A stretch of 10,982 nucleotides of DNA, from assembly GCA_002437575.1 (NCBI GenBank), contig DJQK01000027.1:1-10982 (forward strand), in the 5' to 3' direction. The number at the start of each line of letters is the position of its first letter. The stretch's first letter is position 1. Below the pieces are notes generated by a model. The model ran no database searches. It worked only from the letters and a program-made list of their open reading frames with translations, and had not been told where the DNA came from. Made by a program: the position numbers and the translations under genes. This document shows, piece after piece, positions 7,154 through 10,982 of the stretch. The DNA is from Clostridiales bacterium UBA6388. GTDB lineage: Bacteria > Bacillota > Clostridia > Oscillospirales > Oscillospiraceae.

Positions 7154-7170
7154 CGTTAAAGCGCTGTTAA
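7154..7170 (-). promoter_or_regulatory. Direct-repeat operator candidate TTAACA-N5-TTAACG upstream of the OadG-like gene
   Basis: On the minus strand TTAACA (7170-7165) and TTAACG (7159-7154) lie 11 bp apart. Both half-sites, their order and the spacing are identical to the pair at 3180-3196. TTAACA sits at about -40 to -35 from the predicted transcription start, the same position as TTAACG in the kinase promoter. Confidence 0.45.
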
Positions 7171-7197
7171 AATCGGCAGGGTTTTTGACAGACGGCG

Positions 7198-7878
7198 TTA
7201 AGACTCGCGTATGGGCGGGGCGATGAGGCGGAAGTGGCTGCGGTCCGTTTCCAAGAGTCCTTCTTTCTGGAGCTTTGAAAGCTCTGCCGACATCGCCGAG
7301 CGCTCGATGCACAGAAAATCTGCCAGCTGCTGGCGGTCAAAGGGGATGTCAAACTCGACGCTGCCGCTGCGAAGCGCCTGGGACGAGAGGTAGGACAAAA
7401 GCTTTTCGCGCGTGCGGCGCTTGCTCATATGGGTGATCTTTTCGTTCAGCTGCAAATTTTTCTGTGCGAGAACGCAGACAAGGTTCCGGATGAGACGCGC
7501 GTGCTGCGGGCAGGTCTCCGAGCAGACGGTAAGTAACCGTGAAATGTCCAGAAACAGGACGCTCGAGCGCACATTGGAGACGATGCTGACGTTTAAGACC
7601 GCGCCGGGTGTTGCCGCAAAGGGCTCTGCGAACGTGTCCGGCGGGGAAAGCTTTCCCATAATGTTCCGCTCGCCCCATACGTCCTCCTGCACGGCAAGGG
7701 CCGCGCCTGTGAGCAGCAGCCCCATCACGCGCGTTGTATTACCGGCACGCAGGATATACTCGCCCGCGCCGAATTCGCGGACAAACGCCCCTACGCAGTG
7801 CAGGACCGAGTCAATCTGTTCGGGCGTCATCGCGCAGAAGAGGGGAGATTTTTGCAGCAGCGGCAAATATTTTTGCAT
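7198..7878 (-). CDS. Crp/Fnr-family transcriptional regulator
   Basis: A 226-residue cytoplasmic regulator. Residues 1-120 form the cyclic-nucleotide-binding-like beta-roll, opening with LPLLQKSPLF and containing GEYILRAGN (39-47). A long dimerisation helix (about 122-150) leads to a C-terminal winged helix-turn-helix (about 160-222) with DRQQLADFLCIERSAMSAELSKL spread over 181-203. The beta-roll lacks the full RxSA cAMP signature (PFAATPG is present instead), so cAMP is not an obvious ligand. Cys15, Cys28, Cys119 and Cys123 are present but do not form the Fnr N-terminal cluster pattern. AAGGTGAC precedes the ATG at 7878. It is divergent from the zinc-ribbon gene across 94 bases with overlapping promoters, which suggests it controls that gene and itself. 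The effector is unknown. Confidence 0.9.
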   Translation of the reverse strand: MQKYLPLLQKSPLFCAMTPEQIDSVLHCVGAFVREFGAGEYILRAGNTTRVMGLLLTGAALAVQEDVWGERNIMGKLSPPDTFAEPFAATPGAVLNVSIVSNVRSSVLFLDISRLLTVCSETCPQHARLIRNLVCVLAQKNLQLNEKITHMSKRRTREKLLSYLSSQALRSGSVEFDIPFDRQQLADFLCIERSAMSAELSKLQKEGLLETDRSHFRLIAPPIRES

Positions 7879-7892
7879 AAAGTCACCTTCTT

Positions 7893-7908
7893 TGTTGGAA
7901 ATCTAACA
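7893..7908. promoter_or_regulatory. Palindromic operator candidate for the Crp/Fnr regulator
   Basis: TGTTGG-AAAT-CTAACA is an inverted repeat (half-sites TGTTGG and TGTTAG, one mismatch) with the 16-bp size and symmetry of Crp/Fnr-family sites. Its centre, near 7900.5, is about 43 bp upstream of the predicted zinc-ribbon transcription start, close to the -41.5 of class II activation. It is also just downstream of the predicted regulator start, where binding would repress. Confidence 0.45.
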
Positions 7909-7922
7909 TAACGGCTTGCCTC

Positions 7923-7951
7923 ATTATAGTATACTATCCACAGAAAGACAA
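7923..7951 (-). promoter_or_regulatory. Promoter of the Crp/Fnr regulator
   Basis: On the minus strand TTGTCT (7951-7946) lies 17 bp before TATAAT (7928-7923). Transcription would begin near 7916. The -10 overlaps the perfect 12-bp palindrome ATAGTATACTAT (7926-7937), which also holds the opposing -10. Confidence 0.65.
7932..7937 (+). promoter_or_regulatory. -10 element (TACTAT) of the zinc-ribbon gene
   Basis: TACTAT lies 36 bases before the start codon. No good -35 is present 16-18 bp upstream (TAACGG), consistent with dependence on an activator bound at 7893-7908. It overlaps the divergent regulator promoter, so the two probably compete for polymerase. Confidence 0.45.
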
Positions 7952-7972
7952 GCACAAAAGGGGGCGAAGACA

Positions 7973-8257
7973 ATGCTGTATTCCGGCTGTCAGAGCAAGT
8001 CCAAAGAAATTTCCATCGCGGAGAAGATCTGCCCGCAGTGTGGAAACCCCGTTGAGATCTTCTCGGTCGACACGGAAGTGGTCTGCGACAAGTGCGGCTT
8101 TGTCATCTACAACGATATGCTCAGCTGCGTGCAGTGGTGCAAATACGCGAAAAAATGCGTCGGCGAGCAGATGTACGAGCAGATGATGGAGATCGCGAAG
8201 CACAACAAGGAGAAGGCCGCGAAGGAACGCGCGGAAAAGGCCGCAGAGAAGAAATAG
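7973..8257 (+). CDS. Small cysteine-rich zinc-ribbon protein, function unknown
   Basis: A 94-residue soluble protein. The start at 7973 is chosen over an in-frame ATG at 7916 because AAGGGGGCGAAG lies just upstream and the upstream codons fall inside the promoter region. Cys20-x2-Cys23 and Cys38-x2-Cys41 form a zinc ribbon (CPQCG, CDKCG). A second cluster, Cys52-x3-Cys56-x5-Cys62 in CVQWCKYAKKCVG, could bind metal or an iron-sulphur cluster. Residues 70-94 form a Lys/Glu/Ala-rich, probably helical tail. There is no signal peptide or membrane segment. The divergent Crp/Fnr gene and the shared operator candidate suggest a joint role, perhaps in redox or metal sensing, but that is inference. I recall the CxxWCxxAxxC pattern in other clostridial proteins and cannot assign a function from it. 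Confidence 0.85.
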   Translation: MLYSGCQSKSKEISIAEKICPQCGNPVEIFSVDTEVVCDKCGFVIYNDMLSCVQWCKYAKKCVGEQMYEQMMEIAKHNKEKAAKERAEKAAEKK

Positions 8258-8262
8258 GAGCA

Positions 8263-8297
8263 TCCCGGGAGGCTTTGGGCCTTCCGGGACGTTTTTA
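8263..8297 (+). terminator. Intrinsic terminator of the zinc-ribbon gene
   Basis: An 11-bp stem (8263-8273 with 8279-8289, one G-U pair) and 5-base loop are followed by CGTTTTTATTT. It starts 6 bases after the stop codon. Its T tract overlaps the last codons of the convergent SpoIVB gene; on the minus strand the same hairpin lacks a T tract. Confidence 0.85.
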
Positions 8298-9278
8298 TTT
8301 GTAGGTGTCACACTGCGAGAGCATATTGGAAATGAAAATGCCGTAGCCCTGCGCGGGGCGGTTGACAAGGACGTGCGTGAGTGCGCCGACGAGCTTGCCG
8401 TTTTGCAGGATCGGGCTTCCGGACATTCCCTGCACGATGCCGCCGGTGATGGAAAGCAGGCGCTCGTCTGTGACGGTGACGAGCAGATCGCGGCCGGTTT
8501 CCGTATTTTCATAAATTTTATCGATGCGCACACAATATTCCTGCACCTGCGTGCCCTCGACGTTTGCCAGAATGACGGCCGGGCCGGTATGCACGTCGGA
8601 GGCGTCCGCGACCTTTACGGCCTCGCGGTCGGGCGAGGCCTTGAGCGTACCGAAAATGCCGTGCGTTTCGTTCTGACGGATCGAGCCTAAAACGTTTGTA
8701 ACGTCAAAGCTTCCGTGCAGCTCGCCCGGCGTGCCGCGAACGCCCTTCTGCACGTCCGTGACGCGCGAGGAGACGAAAACGCCGCCTGTGGTCTTGACCG
8801 GCTGCGTGCCGGTAAGGCCTGCCACGCCGTGGCCCAGCGCACCGCACACGCCGGTCTCGGGGTCATAAAAGGTGATGGTGCCGATGCCGGAAATGTTGTC
8901 GCGGACGGATACGCCGAGCCGATATCCGGTGGACGTTTTTTCGGGCGTAATGAAAAATTCCGCCGTTTTTTCGCCGCGCCGCACGCACACGCGCACGCCT
9001 TTTCCGGGCGATAAATGGCCGCAGGCGTCTTTGGCCGTGAAGACGCGCTGGCCATCGATGGATAAAATGGTGTCGCAGACGCGAAGCCCCGCCTTTTTTG
9101 CAGGCGAACCGTCGTCGAGCCTTGTCACGAGCAGACCCTCGGTCGAAAGGCGGATGCCGGCCGTCTCGCCGCCCGGGACAAGATAGTCCGGTCCTGCCGC
9201 GAAGGCAGAGATACATAGCGAAAGGGTCAAAAAGAACGCCGCACCCGCGCGGCGCAGCGCAAGTAAATGTTGTTTCAT
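8295..9278 (-). CDS. spoIVB: SpoIVB peptidase (S55 family), sporulation signalling protease
   Basis: Serine protease that, in Bacillus, is secreted by the forespore and cleaves SpoIVFA to release pro-sigma-K processing. The protein has 327 residues, shorter than the 426 of B. subtilis; the loss is mainly between the membrane anchor and the PDZ domain. A hydrophobic signal/anchor (about 8-27, ending SAFAAG) is followed by a PDZ domain (about 42-112, with GSPAKKAGLRVCDTIL over 57-72) and the S55 domain (about 116-327). Catalytic candidates are His150 in GALGHGV, Asp271 and Ser286 in GIVQGMSGSPI; the Asp-Ser spacing of 15 and His-Ser spacing of 136 resemble B. subtilis. GAGGAG lies 8 bases before the ATG. 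Upstream, GGCCATATTA (9320-9311) fits a sigma-F-type -10, but no matching -35 was found. The usual neighbours recN and spo0A are absent. Confidence 0.93.
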   Translation of the reverse strand: MKQHLLALRRAGAAFFLTLSLCISAFAAGPDYLVPGGETAGIRLSTEGLLVTRLDDGSPAKKAGLRVCDTILSIDGQRVFTAKDACGHLSPGKGVRVCVRRGEKTAEFFITPEKTSTGYRLGVSVRDNISGIGTITFYDPETGVCGALGHGVAGLTGTQPVKTTGGVFVSSRVTDVQKGVRGTPGELHGSFDVTNVLGSIRQNETHGIFGTLKASPDREAVKVADASDVHTGPAVILANVEGTQVQEYCVRIDKIYENTETGRDLLVTVTDERLLSITGGIVQGMSGSPILQNGKLVGALTHVLVNRPAQGYGIFISNMLSQCDTYK

Positions 9279-9464
9279 CCCGCAAGCTCCTCTTTTCGTG
9301 TTTTCACGGTTAATATGGCCGCGTTCGGCGCAAAAGCGTCTAGCAAAAACAAGGCGGTTTTCCTTGCACGGTTTTCAGATGCGCGAAGCGGCGCGTGGTT
9401 TCGGCGTGCGCGGCGGGATGCTTTTCCGGGACAGGAAAAAATCGCGAATTTTGAAAAATAACGC

Positions 9465-9492
9465 TTGACAAATGGAAGATCGACGCTATAAT
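9465..9492 (+). promoter_or_regulatory. Near-consensus promoter of tRNA-Gln
   Basis: TTGACA (9465-9470) and TATAAT (9487-9492) are both perfect hexamers separated by 16 bp. Transcription should begin near 9499, about 24 bases before the mature tRNA. Confidence 0.85.
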
Positions 9493-9522
9493 AATACTTG
9501 CGTTTCGGCGCTGTGGCAATTT

Positions 9523-9596
9523 AGGGGATTTGTGTAACGGTAGCACACCGGACTCTGACTCCGTTTGCGGGGGTTCGAATCCCTCATCCCCTGCCA
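9523..9596 (+). tRNA. tRNA-Gln (anticodon CTG)
   Basis: A complete cloverleaf was folded by hand. Acceptor AGGGGAT (9523-9529) pairs with ATCCCCT (9586-9592). The D stem GTGT pairs with GCAC. The anticodon stem is 9548-9552 with 9560-9564 (C-T mismatch at the base), with loop CTCTGAC and anticodon CTG at 9555-9557. The T stem is GGGGG with CCCTC and its loop is TTCGAAT. The discriminator is G9593 and CCA is encoded at 9594-9596. It reads CAG codons. It is a single-gene unit with its own promoter and terminator. Confidence 0.95.
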
Positions 9597-9636
9597 AAAT
9601 CGGTGGTGTTCTTTGAGCATCACCGATTTTACTTTT
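9597..9636 (+). terminator. Intrinsic terminator of tRNA-Gln
   Basis: The arm at 9597-9609 (starting AAATCGGTGG) pairs with 9618-9630 (ending CACCGATTTT), with one G-T pair and an 8-base loop. ATTTT-ACTTTTT runs out of the right arm. It begins directly after the encoded CCA. Confidence 0.85.
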
Positions 9637-9683
9637 TCACTATTACTTCTTCACGCTTACTTCTCACTTCTTATGTAAAAACC

Positions 9684-10166
9684 ATGATCATCCGAACAGC
9701 GAACATCAACGACTTAAATGAAATTGCCGCGGTGGAGGCAGAATGCTTCCCGGCGGTGGAGGCGGCGTCGGAAGCATCGATCGCCGCACGGCTCCAACAC
9801 TATCCGGACCACTTCTGGCTGGGCTTCGAGGATGGGCGGCTCGTCTCGCTCGTCAACGGCCTGGTGACCGATCAGAAGGACCTGACGGACGATCTATACG
9901 ACAACGCCGCGGCGCATGATGAAAAGGGCGCGTGGCAGATGATCTTCGGCGTGGACACCGTGCCGGAATTTCGTGGCCGCGGCTGCGCGGGGGCGCTTCT
10001 GCAAACGGCCATCGACGCGGCGAAGAAGCAGGGTAGACGCGGGCTCGTTCTGACCTGCAAGGAACGGCTGCTGGCGTATTATGCGAAATTCGGCTTCGTC
10101 AATGAGGGCGTGTCAGTCTCGACGCACGGCGGCGCGACGTGGTATCAGATGCGGCTGACCTTTTGA
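9684..10166 (+). CDS. GNAT-family N-acetyltransferase, AANAT-like
   Basis: A 160-residue cytoplasmic acetyl-CoA-dependent N-acetyltransferase. The acetyl-CoA-binding motif A lies at about 89-105, with the pyrophosphate loop FRGRGCAGALL (96-106). The C-terminal half has ERLLAYYAKFGFVNEGVS (127-144) and the closing HGGATWYQMRLTF, which resembles the arylalkylamine-acetyltransferase-like branch in Firmicutes; an amine substrate is thus plausible but unproven. The start at 9684 (MIIRTANIND) is preferred because upstream in-frame codons run back through the tRNA terminator. There is no recognisable Shine-Dalgarno before this ATG, and no clear promoter in the 53 pyrimidine-rich bases between terminator and start, so the gene may be weakly expressed or leaderless. 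Confidence 0.88.
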   Translation: MIIRTANINDLNEIAAVEAECFPAVEAASEASIAARLQHYPDHFWLGFEDGRLVSLVNGLVTDQKDLTDDLYDNAAAHDEKGAWQMIFGVDTVPEFRGRGCAGALLQTAIDAAKKQGRRGLVLTCKERLLAYYAKFGFVNEGVSVSTHGGATWYQMRLTF

Positions 10167-10212
10167 CATACAGGAAAAGGACAGGGAGGGACACGGTTTC
10201 CTCCCATGAAAG

Positions 10213-10234
10213 CTGCGAATTTGACGCAGTTTTT
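10213..10234 (+). terminator. Weak candidate terminator of the acetyltransferase
   Basis: CTGCG (10213-10217) pairs with CGCAG (10225-10229) around a 7-base loop and is followed by TTTTT. The stem is only 5 bp, 47 bases after the stop codon. Confidence 0.45.
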
Positions 10235-10300
10235 GCATTTCGAACGGTTTTCTGCCGGGCGGACAGGGCGTCCGCCCCTGCAAGGACTGTGCGAAATGCA
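10234..10300. repeat. Dispersed palindromic intergenic element, copy B, within a longer inverted repeat
   Basis: The core is GGGCGGAC (10257-10264) and GTCCGCCC (10270-10277), a perfect 8-bp stem with 5-base loop. Its reverse complement matches the frame of the element at 5088-5125 with different but still complementary arms. It is enclosed by TGCATTTCG (10234-10242) and CGAAATGCA (10292-10300), a perfect 9-bp inverted repeat, so the whole 67 bases can fold as one structure. Confidence 0.5.
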
Positions 10301-10320
10301 TTGAAAAGAGATAATAGCTT

Positions 10321-10357
10321 GCCCCGGATGCAGGTCTTTCTGCGTCCGGGGCATTTT
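10321..10357 (+). terminator. Strong intrinsic terminator upstream of rpoB
   Basis: A 13-bp stem, 10321-10333 (starting GCCCCGGA) with 10340-10352 (ending TCCGGGGC), has one G-T pair and a 6-base loop and is followed by ATTTTTCTGCGGTTTTT. It isolates rpoB from upstream transcription. Confidence 0.85.
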
Positions 10358-10420
10358 TCTGCGGTTTTTCGTGAAGATTTCTTCTGCGATGGAAGAAAGC
10401 GCCTTGTCAAGGAAGAAAAT

Positions 10421-10445
10421 AAAAAAAGCTGCACAAAAATGCAGC
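10421..10445 (-). terminator. Hairpin with minus-strand T tract upstream of rpoB
   Basis: GCTGCA (10428-10433) and TGCAGC (10440-10445) form a 6-bp stem. On the minus strand it runs into seven T (10427-10421) and more T-rich sequence. No minus-strand gene to its right is known, so it may stop antisense transcripts, or be incidental. Confidence 0.4.
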
Positions 10446-10452
10446 AAAAGAA

Positions 10453-10481
10453 TTGACGTTATCAACGAAATGTGGTATCAT
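10453..10481 (+). promoter_or_regulatory. Promoter of rpoB
   Basis: TTGACG (10453-10458), a 17-bp spacer and TATCAT (10476-10481), with TGG just before the -10 as an extended element. Transcription should begin near 10488, giving a leader of about 160 bases. Confidence 0.75.
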
Positions 10482-10487
10482 GGAAAT

Positions 10488-10648
10488 CCAAAATGCCTGA
10501 GTGCGCGAAACCGCACCTCCACCCTTATCTGTCTCGATTATAGCACCGGGGAGGACGGAGCGCAAGCAGGTTGGCGGAAGAAATGAACAACGCTTCCGTG
10601 TGTGTCGTTAAAAACACAGAACCAAAAGAAAGGCTGTGAGGTAATACA
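10488..10648 (+). promoter_or_regulatory. Long 5' leader of rpoB
   Basis: About 160 bases of untranslated leader. GTGCG (10501-10505) can pair with CGCAC (10512-10516). An overlapping alternative is CCTCC (10516-10520) with GGAGG (10550-10554); the two share C10516, so they exclude each other. An 18-codon frame at 10583-10639 ends in a TGA overlapping the rpoB Shine-Dalgarno. No known riboswitch or r-protein leader was recognised. Confidence 0.35.
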
Positions 10649-10982
10649 ATGGCGAAGATTCAAGACGTCATGCTCGGCAAGACGATGCGAAAGAGTTTTG
10701 CGAAGCACGACAAGGTCCTGGCGATCCCCAATATGCTCAAGATCCAGAAGGACTCGTACAACTGGTTCCTCGACGAGGGCCTGCGTGAGGTTTTCCGCGA
10801 CGTCGACACCATCACCGACTACACCGGAAATCTCGAGCTGAGCTTTCTGGACTACAGCATGAACGAGCCCCCCAAGTACACGGTCGAAGAGTGCAAGGAG
10901 CGCGACGCAACGTATGCAAAGCCCATCAAGGTGCGCGTGCGGCTGCACAACAAGGAAACGGACGAGATCAAGGAGCAGGAGA
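10649..10982 (+). CDS. rpoB: RNA polymerase beta subunit, N-terminal part (3' end cut by window edge)
   Basis: The first 111 codons of the beta subunit of DNA-directed RNA polymerase; the gene runs off the right edge. The N-terminus is typical: GKTMRKSFAKHDKVLAIPN, then IQKDSYNWFLDEGL, and further on YTVEECKERDATYA and KVRVRLHNKET, all hallmarks of the clostridial beta protrusion region. GAGG lies 8 bases before the ATG. In most Firmicutes rpoB follows rplL; here the preceding genes are a tRNA and an acetyltransferase, and a strong promoter and terminator directly upstream show that rpoB starts its own transcript. rpoC is expected beyond the window. Confidence 0.96.
   Translation, partial: MAKIQDVMLGKTMRKSFAKHDKVLAIPNMLKIQKDSYNWFLDEGLREVFRDVDTITDYTGNLELSFLDYSMNEPPKYTVEECKERDATYAKPIKVRVRLHNKETDEIKEQE

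Larger units (their letters stand above)
10167..10648. other. 482-base non-coding stretch between the acetyltransferase and rpoB
   Basis: No convincing gene was seen; open frames here run through hairpins and the rpoB promoter. In order it holds a GGGAGG/CCTCCC hairpin (10184-10205), a weak terminator (10213-10234), a palindromic repeat inside a longer inverted repeat (10234-10300), a strong terminator (10321-10357), a hairpin whose T tract is on the minus strand (10421-10445), and the rpoB promoter and leader (10453-10648). Confidence 0.8.

Noticed and set aside
9311..9344. A forespore sigma-F or sigma-G promoter for spoIVB.
   Set aside because: The -10 (GGCCATATTA) fits sigma-F well, but no -35 was found at suitable spacing, so it is only mentioned, not called.
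9340..9597. Minus-strand open frame of 85 codons beginning MAGDEGFEPPQ.
   Set aside because: Its N-terminus is the reverse complement of the tRNA-Gln gene. Such GDEGFEPP-type proteins are a well-known misannotation of antisense tRNA.
10371..10586. Plus-strand open frame of 71 codons upstream of rpoB.
   Set aside because: It runs through the rpoB promoter and two hairpins and has no domain.
10605..10610. CGTTAA in the rpoB leader and GTTAA at 7197-7201.
   Set aside because: Both are lone half-sites without an 11-bp partner; the second overlaps the regulator stop codon.
1..10982. CRISPR arrays, transposases, phage genes, toxin-antitoxin or defence systems.
   Set aside because: No regular repeat-spacer pattern and no recognisable protein of these classes was seen; the genes are core or transport/regulatory.

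Overview
The window looks like chromosomal DNA from a GC-rich, endospore-forming Firmicute, most likely a gut-type Clostridia of the Oscillospiraceae and relatives. The reasons are a SpoIVB sporulation protease gene, clear AGGAGG-type ribosome binding sites, sigma-A-like promoters with TGN extended -10 elements, a clostridial KdpDE-like pair with a short sensor, an OadG-type sodium-pump subunit, and a dispersed palindrome of the kind seen between genes in that group. The genus cannot be fixed from this sequence. No phage, plasmid, transposase or CRISPR features were seen.

Layout. Bases 1-3125 hold two overlapping ABC exporter half-transporters (the first cut by the window edge) that form an asymmetric heterodimer. 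Bases 3180-5044 carry a two-component system: a DUF4118/KdpD-like sensor kinase lacking the usual cytoplasmic N-terminal half, overlapping a KdpE-like regulator; no Kdp potassium pump is visible. After a palindromic repeat and a strong hairpin come two minus-strand transport genes: a sodium:acidic amino acid (or dicarboxylate) symporter (5258-6496) and an orphan OadG-like subunit (6729-7091). Next is a minus-strand Crp/Fnr regulator (7198-7878), divergent from a small cysteine-rich zinc-ribbon protein (7973-8257). SpoIVB (8295-9278, minus) is convergent with the latter. A tRNA-Gln(CTG) with a near-consensus promoter and its own terminator, an AANAT-like GNAT acetyltransferase, a 482-base non-coding stretch rich in hairpins, and the start of rpoB complete the window.

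How the genes may work together. The most interesting signal is regulatory. Paired TTAAC(A/G) half-sites with exactly 11-bp periodicity lie upstream of the two-component operon, the symporter and the OadG-like gene. That is the architecture bound by OmpR/PhoB-family regulators, the class of the KdpE-like protein encoded here. It suggests a local regulon joining an ion- or turgor-type sensor to sodium-linked transport. A second circuit is the Crp/Fnr regulator and zinc-ribbon gene, which share overlapping divergent promoters and a palindromic operator candidate. Both are inferences from sequence alone.
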